NCBI GenBank assembly: GCA_900541565.1
Contig: UQKB01000008.1
Span: 14,354 to 78,353, forward strand
From: an uncultured Oscillospiraceae bacterium
GTDB taxonomy: Bacteria > Bacillota > Clostridia > Oscillospirales > Acutalibacteraceae
Direction: 5' to 3'
DNA length: 64,000 nt
A program made the position numbers and the translations under genes. Below are positions 53,239 through 61,960 of the stretch, piece by piece (the stretch's first letter is position 1; each line of letters begins with the position of its first letter). The notes beneath the pieces were generated by a model. That model was given only the letters and a program-made list of their open reading frames with translations, was not told where the DNA came from and made no database searches.

Positions 53239-53970
53239 ATGGGAAGCGATGTTTTGTCTTTTATAGCCAGTGGATGGTATTATATTTTAGGCGCGATGGT
53301 TATTGCCTATTTGCTGGGCAGCTTAAATTTTTCAATTGTGATTACAAAGCTTGTGGACAACGGTGCGGACATCCGTAAAATGGGCAGCGGCAACGCAGGT
53401 TTTACAAATGTGCTGCGCTCTGTTGGAAAAGGGCCCGCCGTTGCAACCATAGTTCTGGACTTTTTTAAAGGGATTGCCGCGGCGTTGATTGGCGCGTTTT
53501 TCTTTTCTCTGATCCCATCCGGAAACCTTCCTGCTGCAGAAATTATGTGTTATGGAAAGTACATAGCCGGTTTTTGCTGTATTTTTGGCCACATTTTTCC
53601 ATTATATTTTGGCTTTAGAGGGGGAAAGGGCGTTGTTACGGCGGCTGCTCTGGCGGCAGTGGCGGACTGGCGTGTGTTTGTAATTGTAATCCCGGTTTTC
53701 ATAGTGATTGTCCTCATCACCAAAATCGTATCGATCGGGTCTTTGATTGCAGCGGTGCTGTATCCAATTTTGACCTTTTCCTTCTCGTTTTTTGCAGATT
53801 ATTTACCCAGTCTTACGACAGAAACACCGCACTCTGTGTTTTATGTAATTGTTACAACTGCGTTTGCGCTTGCAGTATGTATATGTATTTTTGTGATGCA
53901 TAAGGAAAACATTAAACGCTTAAGAAACGGCACGGAAAAAAAACTGACTGCAAAAAAGAAGGAACAGTAG
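53239..53970 (+). CDS. plsY: Acyl-phosphate glycerol-3-phosphate acyltransferase PlsY
   Basis: Membrane enzyme for the first acylation in phospholipid synthesis, 243 residues, about five membrane helices. Seen: [39 protein letters not shown] (motif 1), [19 protein letters not shown] (motifs with the G-G-K-G-V loop). The last 20 residues are lysine-rich. AAGGGAAAG precedes the start. gpsA, which often follows, is not present here. Confidence 0.96.
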   Translation: MGSDVLSFIASGWYYILGAMVIAYLLGSLNFSIVITKLVDNGADIRKMGSGNAGFTNVLRSVGKGPAVATIVLDFFKGIAAALIGAFFFSLIPSGNLPAAEIMCYGKYIAGFCCIFGHIFPLYFGFRGGKGVVTAAALAAVADWRVFVIVIPVFIVIVLITKIVSIGSLIAAVLYPILTFSFSFFADYLPSLTTETPHSVFYVIVTTAFALAVCICIFVMHKENIKRLRNGTEKKLTAKKKEQ

Positions 53971-54024
53971 TAAAATGGATTGCAGCGGTAATATAGTTGC
54001 CGCTGCACGCTTTTATACATTGAA

Positions 54025-54055
54025 ACGCCATGCCTTATTTGGGCATGGCGTTTTT
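54025..54055 (+). terminator. Terminator after plsY
   Basis: ACGCCATGCC (54025-54034) pairs with GGCATGGCGT (54042-54051), followed by TTTT. Confidence 0.88.
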
Positions 54056-54311
54056 GCATATTTGCAGGACAGCGCTTTACCCGGGGCGGGTGATGTCTAC
54101 CTTATATTGGTATTTCATCCATGCAGCTACACCTTGTACTGGAAGGGCTTTACCTTTTTTCTGTCAAATACTCAGTACCTTTGCCAAATAGAATTTCCGT
54201 ACTGTTTTTAAAGTTAAAATTTTCCAAAACGTACTAGCCCCTTAAATTTGATTTGCATTTGGTTGATAAATTTATTATACTACAAAATAAAGCAGCATTA
54301 TATGTTTTTCT

Positions 54312-54339
54312 TTGAAAAAAGGAAAAAATATGTTATAAT
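54312..54339 (+). promoter_or_regulatory. Promoter of the cyclase-family gene
   Basis: -35 TTGAAA (54312-54317), 16-base spacer, consensus -10 TATAAT (54334-54339). Confidence 0.6.
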
Positions 54340-54393
54340 TTAGTCAATTTTTATTATGGGCAGCGTATACGTATTCTGAAAGGAGCGGGACCT

Positions 54394-54984
54394 ATGTACC
54401 TGCACGATATTTCAAACAATATTTTTACAGCAAAAAAATACAAAGGGGATCCCGCACCACAGTGCAGATGGCTTTCCAAAATGGAATTTGGGGAGGATTG
54501 CAATCTTTCTTTAATAGAGATGTGTACGCATACCGGCACACATATAGACGCACCCAGGCATTACCTGGAGGATGGGAAAACAATAGACCAGCTTCCACTG
54601 TCCCGTTTTTACGGCCCTTGCACGGTTGTCAGCATAGAGGGCGTGCTCACAGGGGAAGATATGGAACAGATCCTTCCGTTTTGCAAAAAGAAAATTTTAT
54701 TTAAAGGCAATGGCTGCGCGTTTTTGTCGCAAAGTGCCGTTTTTGTTCTGGCAGATTACGGCGTTACACTGATCGGAACGGACGGACTTTCGATTGCGCA
54801 GCAGGACGAAGAATTTACCATACACAGGGAACTTTTCCTGCGGGATGTTGTAATTTTAGAAGGCTTAGCGCTTGAGGCCGTACACGACGGCGACTATACA
54901 CTGGCGGCTTTTCCATTAAAGCTGTGCGGGCTGGAGGCTTCCCCGGTGCGGGCTGTGTTGTTTGAACAGGAAAAGGGGCTGTAA
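54394..54984 (+). CDS. Cyclase family (KynB-like) metal-dependent hydrolase
   Basis: 196 residues. The metal motif HTGTHIDAPRHY (about 46-57) defines the cyclase/kynurenine formamidase family; GTDGLSIAQ in the second half fits the conserved active-site segment. Family members hydrolyse N-formylkynurenine, isatin or related amides. No tryptophan catabolism gene is nearby, so the substrate is open. Start follows GAAAGGAG. Followed 39 bases later by a lipoprotein gene. Confidence 0.88.
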   Translation: MYLHDISNNIFTAKKYKGDPAPQCRWLSKMEFGEDCNLSLIEMCTHTGTHIDAPRHYLEDGKTIDQLPLSRFYGPCTVVSIEGVLTGEDMEQILPFCKKKILFKGNGCAFLSQSAVFVLADYGVTLIGTDGLSIAQQDEEFTIHRELFLRDVVILEGLALEAVHDGDYTLAAFPLKLCGLEASPVRAVLFEQEKGL

Positions 54985-55023
54985 ACGGCGCTGCCGTATT
55001 GTAGAAAGGACAGGGATAACTTT

Positions 55024-56886
55024 ATGAGGAAAAACGTACAGGTTTGCCTTTTGGCGCTTTTTCTTTGCCTGACCGCCGCACTGTTTGCCGGTTGCGGCGA
55101 TACGCCGGTGCAGGTGGAAACCCTGATCAATATGGACGCTCGCTTTAAAGGAACCAGAACCATTACATTGAACACTGGGTTTGCCTTTGAAGGGAAGGAC
55201 GACCTTAAGGAAAAGTTTGATGAGGTGATTAATACATATTGTCCCTCTGTACTGAAAAAAGAGGTACGGGATGCAGACGACGGCTTAAAATATGTTTTTA
55301 CTTTGTCGTTTGAATCCAAAGCGGATTATGTCAACAAGCTTTCCGCAATTTTAGACAGGCAGCCAAGCGTAGCGCTTGGTACGCCGGACAGCGCCCTTGC
55401 CAAAGGGTGGCACTTGACAGAGGACTTTGACGGCATGGAGCTGATTACGTGGATAGATGAAGGAATTGCGGAAAAGCAATACGGCGGCGACCTGCATTTT
55501 ACCTACGAAAGCACCTCCAATATTGTCAATATGGACGGCGACATTCAAAGCAGTTCTTCAGGCATGATTGATATCAATACAGTGGAGGGATATCCTGTTA
55601 CGGCAGTTGCCATAGAAACCACCAATCATAAAAAGGACAATTACGACCGGCGTTTTACGCTTTCTGTGCCGCAATCTACTTATGACCAGATGGGCACAGA
55701 GCTTACGGCACTTATGCAGGAGCGTACAGCGCCCTCGGCCGTATACAGTGGGTGGACGCAGCAGGGCAATAACCAGGAATTCCAGGTGCTTTACCAAGGG
55801 CTTGCCGCTTCAGAGCTGCAAAGCGTGACTGCGCTGTTTTTAGACTGCGACGAAGCATCTATCTATTATGGAGACGAGCAGGGCAGCAGCACGCCCCTTG
55901 CAGAGCAGCTTGTTTTTGAGGAAAACCTGAATACGCTGAGTTTTTTGCCGAAAGAAGACAGTGAGGTGTCATTTTCTTATAAATACTCCCTTCCGCTGAG
56001 AACAACGCATGGCGAGGGGCTTGTGCTCTATGACGGCGTTTGGAAGAAGCAGGGGAGCTGGGTAGACGGCATTTATACGTTGCATGCGGAAGATAAAGTA
56101 TATGATATACGTATACCAGACGGTATTCAGTATACTATACAGGGGATTGCCGTAACGCTGGAGGACAACGGCGGTGACAACTTTGTGCGTTACCTGGATT
56201 TCCTTTACAGCAAGCAGGACGGTGAAGAAGGGCGTTCCTACGCATGTGATTTTTTTCGGAAAAAGGGTGTGGATGTTTCTGCCGTGCAGAATGACGATGC
56301 GCTGATTTGCCGGGTGAAAACGGCGGGGACAGCCCAGCAGATGAACACAGTGTTAGGAGAGCTGTTCGGCGGCGGCAACACCGTACAAAGGACTGAAAAC
56401 ACAAGTGCTATGGCGGTTGTCACCAATATAGAGTTTAAAGACAGCATCAATCTTTCTTATATGCTTACCGGCGATAACGCCAAAGCGCCATTTACTTATA
56501 CCCTGAGAAATAAAGGCGACGAAAATATTGTATTGTTCAGCGGGGAGGGGGCCGACGTCAAAGATTCAGCCACACTTACACAGGACGGCTCCAGTACAGT
56601 TGAACTGCAGGGCGGTGAAAATGTAATCAGCTTTACTGCCACCGTACCCTACGTGCAGGGGGTTGCGGTATATTGCACCATTGCAGGTGTGATGCTGCTG
56701 CTTGCGGTGTTGGCGATTATATTCTTTATACGTAAGTCCAGACGGCTTGCTGCAAAGGAGCAGCTTATGCAGCACCGGGAAGAGCCTGATGAAAAGAAAC
56801 ATCTGCCGCAGGAGCATGAGGACCTTCGCCGGAGCCGTACAGTTTTTTCTCAGGACGAACACGATGACGATTATTTGAATTTATAA
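55024..56886 (+). CDS. Large membrane-anchored lipoprotein of unknown function
   Basis: 620 residues, not recognised. Lipoprotein signal (VCLLALFLCLTAALFAGC, lipobox FAGC), a long extracellular part in which beta-rich segments dominate, then one membrane helix near the C-terminus (VYCTIAGVMLLLAVLAIIFF, about 565-585) and a charged cytoplasmic tail (RKSRRLAAKEQ...DDDYLNL). It is thus tethered at both ends, by lipid at the N-terminus and a helix near the C-terminus. Early part resembles receptor-like DUF regions with extended strands (TRTITLNTGFAFEGKDDLK). GAAAGGACAGGG lies upstream of the ATG. Confidence 0.8.
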   Translation: MRKNVQVCLLALFLCLTAALFAGCGDTPVQVETLINMDARFKGTRTITLNTGFAFEGKDDLKEKFDEVINTYCPSVLKKEVRDADDGLKYVFTLSFESKADYVNKLSAILDRQPSVALGTPDSALAKGWHLTEDFDGMELITWIDEGIAEKQYGGDLHFTYESTSNIVNMDGDIQSSSSGMIDINTVEGYPVTAVAIETTNHKKDNYDRRFTLSVPQSTYDQMGTELTALMQERTAPSAVYSGWTQQGNNQEFQVLYQGLAASELQSVTALFLDCDEASIYYGDEQGSSTPLAEQLVFEENLNTLSFLPKEDSEVSFSYKYSLPLRTTHGEGLVLYDGVWKKQGSWVDGIYTLHAEDKVYDIRIPDGIQYTIQGIAVTLEDNGGDNFVRYLDFLYSKQDGEEGRSYACDFFRKKGVDVSAVQNDDALICRVKTAGTAQQMNTVLGELFGGGNTVQRTENTSAMAVVTNIEFKDSINLSYMLTGDNAKAPFTYTLRNKGDENIVLFSGEGADVKDSATLTQDGSSTVELQGGENVISFTATVPYVQGVAVYCTIAGVMLLLAVLAIIFFIRKSRRLAAKEQLMQHREEPDEKKHLPQEHEDLRRSRTVFSQDEHDDDYLNL

Positions 56887-56900
56887 AAAACGGAGAAAAT

Positions 56901-57560
56901 ATGTATCAATCAGTTATTTTTGATCTGGATGGCACCCTTGTAAACTCGCTTTATGATCTTGCCGGAAGCATGAACAGGGCGCTTATGTTTTATGGTCTGC
57001 CGGCGCATCCCGTTACAAGCTATAAACAGTTTGTCGGCAACGGCAGGGGGCAGCTTGTCAGGCGTGCAATTGGTGCGGAGCATTTGTCAGAGCAGCTTAT
57101 CCAAAAGGTAACGCAGTTTTTTAACCAGGATTACGCGGTGCATTGTATGGACCAGACAAAGCCGTACGACGGCATTTTGCCAATGCTCTGTTCTTTGCAG
57201 GAAAAAGGCATACAGATAGGCGTGCTTTCCAATAAGCCAGATTCGTTTGTACAAGAGATGATGAAAAAGCTTTTTCCGGGCGTTGCATTTTCTGCAGTCT
57301 GGGGAAAGAAAGACGGCTTTGCTCCCAAGCCGGACTGCGCCAGCGTGAATGCTATGCTTGAGGAGCTTGGTTGTGAAAAGCAGGCTTGCCTGTATGTGGG
57401 TGACAGCGATGTCGACGTATACTTGGCAAGAAACGCGGGGCTTGCATTTTGCGGCGTACAGTGGGGCTTTCGCGGGGAACAGGAGCTTTTGTCCGCGGGT
57501 GCACAGGCAACGGTGCAAACGCCGGAGGAGCTGCTGCGATTTATTGTAAATGGCCGGTGA
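56901..57560 (+). CDS. HAD-family phosphatase, phosphoglycolate phosphatase-like
   Basis: 219 residues. HAD motifs: FDLDGTLVNSLYDLAGS (I), VLSNKP (II), KPDCASVNAML (III) and YVGDSDVDVYLARNAG (IV), with a helical cap of the Gph type. Substrate cannot be fixed from sequence; phosphoglycolate or pyrophosphate are the usual ones. Starts 15 bases after the lipoprotein stop and overlaps the QueH region. Confidence 0.9.
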   Translation: MYQSVIFDLDGTLVNSLYDLAGSMNRALMFYGLPAHPVTSYKQFVGNGRGQLVRRAIGAEHLSEQLIQKVTQFFNQDYAVHCMDQTKPYDGILPMLCSLQEKGIQIGVLSNKPDSFVQEMMKKLFPGVAFSAVWGKKDGFAPKPDCASVNAMLEELGCEKQACLYVGDSDVDVYLARNAGLAFCGVQWGFRGEQELLSAGAQATVQTPEELLRFIVNGR

Positions 57561-57564
57561 TGGT

Positions 57565-58206
57565 ATGCATATTCCCAATTATCAAAAAGAAATGGATGCA
57601 CTGCTTTTACAGCTGCAAAGGGAAGAGCACGTCCCTTCGTTGCTGCTGCATAGCTGCTGTGCACCCTGCAGCAGCTATGTAATCGAATATCTTTCCGCAT
57701 ATTTTTCCATCACCGTTTTTTATTATAACCCCAACCTGTATCCAGACGCCGAATATGCGCTCAGAAGCGCAGAGCAGAAAAGACTGATTGCAGATATGCC
57801 TGTAAAGAACCGCGTACGTTATCTGCAGGGCGACTTTGAAAAAGAAGCGTTTTATACTGTATGCAAAGGCTATGAAGCGGAAAGCGAGGGAGGCGAGCGC
57901 TGCAGGCGCTGTTACCGTCTGCGCCTTGACAAAACGGCACAAACGGCAAAAAGGCTTGGCTTTGACTATTTTGCAACTACCCTTACAATCAGTCCGCTTA
58001 AAAATGCGCATACGATTAACCAAATCGGCAAGGAAATTGAACATTCCCGCCAAATATGCTATTTGTCTTCGGATTTTAAAAAGAAAAACGGATTTAAACG
58101 TTCTACAGAGCTGTCGTCTATGTATGGTATTTACCGGCAGAATTACTGCGGATGTATATTTTCACAAAGGGAAAATCAGAAAAAAACTTCCTCTATTAAG
58201 AGATAG
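57565..58206 (+). CDS. queH: Epoxyqueuosine reductase QueH
   Basis: Final step of queuosine synthesis in tRNA, a non-QueG type enzyme, about 213 residues. Seen: HSCCAPCSSYVIEYL (adjacent cysteines 31-32 plus a third), GGERCRRCYRLRL and NYCGCIFS; these cysteine pairs bind an Fe-S cluster and a second metal. The start is unclear: an ATG at 57550 overlaps the phosphatase gene, the one at 57565 follows its TGA with GGTGATGG upstream. No other queuosine gene is in the window. Confidence 0.92.
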   Translation: MHIPNYQKEMDALLLQLQREEHVPSLLLHSCCAPCSSYVIEYLSAYFSITVFYYNPNLYPDAEYALRSAEQKRLIADMPVKNRVRYLQGDFEKEAFYTVCKGYEAESEGGERCRRCYRLRLDKTAQTAKRLGFDYFATTLTISPLKNAHTINQIGKEIEHSRQICYLSSDFKKKNGFKRSTELSSMYGIYRQNYCGCIFSQRENQKKTSSIKR

Positions 58207-58224
58207 CAAAAAGATGCCGCACAT

Positions 58225-58278
58225 AGAACCGCCTTCTGTTACAGGCTTACAGCCTGGACAGAAGGCGGTTCTTTTATT
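58225..58278 (+). terminator. Terminator after queH
   Basis: Fifteen-base stem AGAACCGCCTTCTGT (58225-58239) with ACAGAAGGCGGTTCT (58258-58272), a smaller hairpin inside (CAGGC/GCCTG), then TTTTATTT. Confidence 0.85.
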
Positions 58279-58331
58279 TGGAATATTTTTGCGTATGGCT
58301 GAAAGCCTTGGCGGCATTTCGTTTATTGCGC

Positions 58332-60041
58332 TTACTCTCCTTTGGAAAGCAGGTAATTAGCGCGGTTGATTGCATTGAGCACGCCGGAGATCGAAGCCAT
58401 GTTGATGTTGTTTTCAATCCCAACGCCAAAGATGTTTTTGCCGTTTTTGCGCAGAAGCTCAATATAGGCGATCGCCTTGGAGTCAGACCCCTCGCTGATC
58501 GCGTGCTCATGGTAGGAGACAAATTTATAACAATCCACGCCGATGGTCTTCATAGCGTTAAAGAAAGCGTCGATCGGACCGTTGCCGATGCCTTCGATCT
58601 CTTTTTCTGAAACGGTGTTTTTGTCGTTGATGCGGATGGTTCCCTTAAAATGCACCATATGGCCGCTGTTGCTTCCTGTGCCCTCTTCAAAAAGGCGGTG
58701 CCCGATCAGCTCGTACTTTTTGGGGATATAAAGGTATTCCTTTTCAAACACATGCAAAAGCTCGCTGGGAACAAGCTCTCTGCCCAGACGTTCACATTCC
58801 TTCTGGACCAACGCGCCGAACTCCGGATGCATTTTTTTGGGCAAATGATAACCAAAGTTGTTGGACATAACAAACGCCGCCCCGCCTTTCCCGGACTGGG
58901 AATTGATGCGGATAATTGGCTCGTACTGCCTGCCGACGTCTGCAGGGTCGATCGGAAGATAAGGCACTTCCCAATACGGCGTGCCTGAATTGCGCATATA
59001 TTGTATCCCTTTGTTGATAGCGTCCTGATGCGACCCGGAAAAAGCGGTGAACACAAGCTCGCCTATATACGGTGTGCGCTCGTGGATTTTCATGTTGGTG
59101 CAGCGCTCATAGATTTCCTTATATTTGGGAAGATCGCTAAAATCAAGCTTGGGGTCTACGCCTTGCGTGTACATGTTCAGCCCCATCGTTACAATGTCCA
59201 GGTTGCCTGTGCGCTCGCCGTTGCCAAAAAGCGTTCCTTCTACCCGCTGCGCGCCGGCAAGCAGTGCAAGCTCGGCTGCCGCCACGCCGCAGCCGCGGTC
59301 ATTGTGTGGATGAATGCTGATAATGGCGGCTTCTCGGTTTGGCAAATGGCGTATAAAATATTCAATCTGATCTGCAAAGGTGTTGGCGGTGCACATTTCC
59401 ACCGTGTTGGGCAAATTTAAAATAACGGGGTTGTCTTTTGTGGCTCCAAGCGCGTCCATCACGGCAGTGCAGATCGAAACGGCAAAATCCGGCTCTGTTC
59501 CGCTAAAGCTTTCAGGCGAATATTCAAAACGGATATGGGTATCGCCGTCAAAATCCTCTGTAAGCGAACGGATCAGCTTAGCGCCGTTTACGGCAATTTC
59601 CGTAATACCGTCCATGTCTTTTTGGAACACAACCTTGCGCTGCAAAGTAGAGGTAGAATTATAAAAATGGACGATTACGTTTTTCGCACCCCGGATTGCA
59701 TCAAAGGTTTTTCGGATTAAGTGCTCCCTTGCCTGCACAAGCACCTGAATGGTCACATCGTCCGGTATGTGGTCGCCATCAATCAGTTCCCGGCAAATCT
59801 CATACTCCGTTTCAGAGGCGGAGGGAAAGCCAATCTCGATTTCCTTAAAACCCATGTCGCATAAAGCTTTAAAAAACTCAAGCTTTTCCTGTAAATTCAT
59901 CGGATCAATCAAGGCCTGGTTTCCGTCGCGCAGGTCAACGCTGCACCATATGGGCGCTTTCGTGATCACGTGGTCTGGCCATTGCCTGTTTTTTAACGGA
60001 ATCTGCTTAAAGGGAATGTATTTTTTGTAAGACGCGTACAT
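58332..60041 (-). CDS. leuA: 2-isopropylmalate synthase (LeuA2 type)
   Basis: Condenses 2-ketoisovalerate with acetyl-CoA, the first step of leucine synthesis; 569 residues. Seen: APIWCSVDLRDGNQALIDPM (metal/catalytic start), FPSASETEYE, ISIHPHNDRGCGVAAAELAL, GNGERTGNLDIVTM, and a C-terminal regulatory LeuA dimer domain (GTGSNSGHMVHFKGTIRIND onward). The FKQIPLKNRQWPD start is typical of the LeuA2 branch. Start at 60041 follows AGGAGGT; the in-frame extension to 60251 runs through the T-box and is not coding. leuB, leuC and leuD are not adjacent. Confidence 0.96.
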   Translation of the reverse strand: MYASYKKYIPFKQIPLKNRQWPDHVITKAPIWCSVDLRDGNQALIDPMNLQEKLEFFKALCDMGFKEIEIGFPSASETEYEICRELIDGDHIPDDVTIQVLVQAREHLIRKTFDAIRGAKNVIVHFYNSTSTLQRKVVFQKDMDGITEIAVNGAKLIRSLTEDFDGDTHIRFEYSPESFSGTEPDFAVSICTAVMDALGATKDNPVILNLPNTVEMCTANTFADQIEYFIRHLPNREAAIISIHPHNDRGCGVAAAELALLAGAQRVEGTLFGNGERTGNLDIVTMGLNMYTQGVDPKLDFSDLPKYKEIYERCTNMKIHERTPYIGELVFTAFSGSHQDAINKGIQYMRNSGTPYWEVPYLPIDPADVGRQYEPIIRINSQSGKGGAAFVMSNNFGYHLPKKMHPEFGALVQKECERLGRELVPSELLHVFEKEYLYIPKKYELIGHRLFEEGTGSNSGHMVHFKGTIRINDKNTVSEKEIEGIGNGPIDAFFNAMKTIGVDCYKFVSYHEHAISEGSDSKAIAYIELLRKNGKNIFGVGIENNINMASISGVLNAINRANYLLSKGE

Positions 60042-60107
60042 ACTTAAAACCTCCTGTATTTCATCTGCATAAATGATATCAAATGTACCAATCGGTAGAA
60101 AATATAT

Positions 60108-60139
60108 AAAAAAACGTCCCTTTCCAAAAAGAAAGGGAC
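60108..60139 (-). terminator. Regulatory terminator of the leuA T-box
   Basis: On the minus strand GTCCCTTTC pairs with GAAAGGGAC, then a run of seven T (complement of 60108-60114). It follows the T-box sequence and is disrupted when the antiterminator forms. Confidence 0.9.
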
Positions 60140-60392
60140 GAATTAAATCCGTGGTACCACCCAAATTCAAACGCTGCATAGCGTTCCTCAAACAGGCTTC
60201 CAGCAAAGCCCTGACCGTTAACGCAGTCATTACGTTCCGCCCTTCATGCAAGCAGCCTTACGGACGGACAACTCCGGGATGAGCTATACATACAATGTCA
60301 AGCACCGCCTTACACCAGCCGGCGGCTCTCTTTGCCTTGCGCAATTGTATCTTGTTCCCTTCACAGTCTTTCAAAGGTTTCATTCAATTGTT
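60108..60392 (-). ncRNA. T-box leader (leucine type) of leuA
   Basis: A tRNA-sensing attenuator. The T-box core GGGTGGTACCACGG lies on the minus strand at about 60150-60163, just before the terminator, and can form the antiterminator that binds the uncharged tRNA acceptor end. Upstream, a long stem I region with AGAGAGCC and GCCGGCTGGTG is visible, and the likely specifier is CTC (complement of 60281-60283) within TAGCTCATCCC, a leucine codon that agrees with the downstream gene. Ends are set by the promoter at 60399-60427 and the T run. Confidence 0.9.
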
Positions 60393-60398
60393 GCTATG

Positions 60399-60427
60399 AT
60401 TATATGCACAAAAAACTTTTTTGTCAA
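60399..60427 (-). promoter_or_regulatory. Promoter of the T-box/leuA transcript
   Basis: Fully consensus on the minus strand: -35 TTGACA (60422-60427), 17-base spacer, -10 TATAAT (60399-60404). Confidence 0.88.
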
Positions 60428-60512
60428 GCATTTTTAGAAAAATAATTTATCATATGCGACCTCCCTGTAAAATGAAAATAACACACAAACGGGCAGAATT
60501 TGCCGGATTCCC

Positions 60513-60541
60513 TTGAAAAACGCGGCGTGTTACCGTATAAT
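60513..60541 (+). promoter_or_regulatory. Promoter of glyA
   Basis: -35 TTGAAA (60513-60518), 17-base spacer, consensus -10 TATAAT (60536-60541), 35 bases before the start codon. Confidence 0.75.
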
Positions 60542-60575
60542 AAAGCATAAGCATGTATGGAAAGGAATGGTCGTT

Positions 60576-61829
60576 ATGTACAAGGATATGTTGGACAGCA
60601 TAGGCTTTACCAGCGCATATGACCCAGAAGTGGGGGATGCTATGCAGCAGGAGCTGAAAAGACAGCGCAGAAATCTGGAGCTGATTGCATCTGAAAACAT
60701 TGTTTCCCCAGCGGTAATGGCGGCAATGGGCAGTGTGCTTACCAATAAATACGCGGAGGGCTATCCCGGCAAGCGTTATTACGGCGGGTGCCAGTGCGTG
60801 GATGTAGTGGAAGAAATTGCGCGGAAGAGGGCATGCGAGCTGTTTGGCGCTGAGCATGCAAACGTACAGCCGCATTCCGGCGCACAGGCAAATATGGCGG
60901 TGTATTTTGCCATCCTCAACCCGGGCGACACCGTTATGGGCATGAACCTCAGCGAAGGCGGCCACCTGACGCACGGTTCCCCCGTCAATTTGTCAGGCAA
61001 ATATTATCATTTTGTGGCGTATGGTGTGGATCCGCAAACGCACAGGATCAATTATGATATGGTTATGGAGCAGGCGCTTGCCTGCCGGCCCAAAATGATT
61101 GTATGCGGTGCCAGCGCCTACCCAAGAATGATTGATTTTAAAAAGTTCAGAGAAATTGCTGACGCCTGCGGCGCCTATTTAATGGTTGATATGGCGCATA
61201 TTGCCGGGCTGGTTGCAGCAGGTGTGCACCCAAATCCCGTGGAGCATGCGCATTTTGTTACAACAACAACGCATAAAACGCTGCGCGGCCCCAGAGGCGG
61301 CCTGATCCTTTGCAAGGAAGAATTTGCAAAAGCGGTCGACAAGGCGATCTTCCCGGGCACGCAGGGAGGGCCTTTGATGCACACCATCGCCGCAAAAGCG
61401 GTATGCCTTGGCGAGGCGCTTAAGCCGGAGTTTAAAGAGTATGGGAAAAAAATTGTTTCCAACTGCGCCGCGCTTGCACAGGGCCTGCTCAAACGGGGGC
61501 ATACGCTTGTTTCCGGCGGGACAGACAACCATGTGCTGCTGCTTGACCTTCGCGACAACGAACTTACAGGCAAAGACCTGGAGCATCGGTTGGACGAAGT
61601 TTATATTACGGTGAATAAAAATACAGTTCCCAACGAGCCAAGAAGCCCGTTTGTGACAAGCGGTATCCGCATGGGCACGGCGGCGGTAACGACCAGAGGT
61701 CTTGATGAGCGTGATATGGATCAAATTGCGGAATTTATTACGATGGTGATGGAAGACTTTGAAGGCAATGCAGAAAAAGTGCGTGCCGGCGTTACAGAGA
61801 TTTGCCAGTGTTATCCTTTGTATGAATAA
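60576..61829 (+). CDS. glyA: Serine hydroxymethyltransferase
   Basis: PLP enzyme converting serine and tetrahydrofolate to glycine and methylene-THF; 417 residues. Seen: [53 protein letters not shown], and the PLP lysine in [19 protein letters not shown]. Start at 60576 follows AAAGGAATGG. Single-gene transcript between its promoter and terminator. Confidence 0.97.
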   Translation: MYKDMLDSIGFTSAYDPEVGDAMQQELKRQRRNLELIASENIVSPAVMAAMGSVLTNKYAEGYPGKRYYGGCQCVDVVEEIARKRACELFGAEHANVQPHSGAQANMAVYFAILNPGDTVMGMNLSEGGHLTHGSPVNLSGKYYHFVAYGVDPQTHRINYDMVMEQALACRPKMIVCGASAYPRMIDFKKFREIADACGAYLMVDMAHIAGLVAAGVHPNPVEHAHFVTTTTHKTLRGPRGGLILCKEEFAKAVDKAIFPGTQGGPLMHTIAAKAVCLGEALKPEFKEYGKKIVSNCAALAQGLLKRGHTLVSGGTDNHVLLLDLRDNELTGKDLEHRLDEVYITVNKNTVPNEPRSPFVTSGIRMGTAAVTTRGLDERDMDQIAEFITMVMEDFEGNAEKVRAGVTEICQCYPLYE

Positions 61830-61849
61830 AGAGACTGTTAAAAAAGAGG

Positions 61850-61879
61850 GCGGCTGTGTTGTAAACACAGCCGCTTTTG
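61850..61879 (+). terminator. Terminator of glyA
   Basis: GCGGCTGTGTT (61850-61860) pairs with AACACAGCCGC (61864-61874), followed by TTTTG. Confidence 0.88.
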
Positions 61880-61895
61880 TCAAATGGTAAAAGGC

Positions 61896-61924
61896 TTGAC
61901 GGCGGGTGAAAACAGGGGTACTAT
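61896..61924 (+). promoter_or_regulatory. Promoter of rarA
   Basis: -35 TTGACG (61896-61901), 17-base spacer, -10 TACTAT (61919-61924). Confidence 0.6.
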
Positions 61925-61960
61925 TAAGAAAAAGCCTTTTCCGGAAAGGTTGTGAACCGT

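Larger units (their letters stand above)
53971..54393. other. Intergenic region between plsY and the cyclase gene
   Basis: Holds the plsY terminator (54025-54055) and the next promoter (54312-54339). The stretch 54060-54300 is AT-rich; a frame at 53975-54211 runs through the terminator and has no recognisable protein content. Confidence 0.6.

Noticed and set aside
53975..54211. Possible 78-residue protein after plsY
   Set aside because: Runs through the terminator hairpin and has low-complexity, non-protein-like content.
60041..60251. N-terminal extension of LeuA in the same frame
   Set aside because: It runs through the T-box core and the terminator; the real start has a strong ribosome site at 60041 and matches the family's N-terminus.
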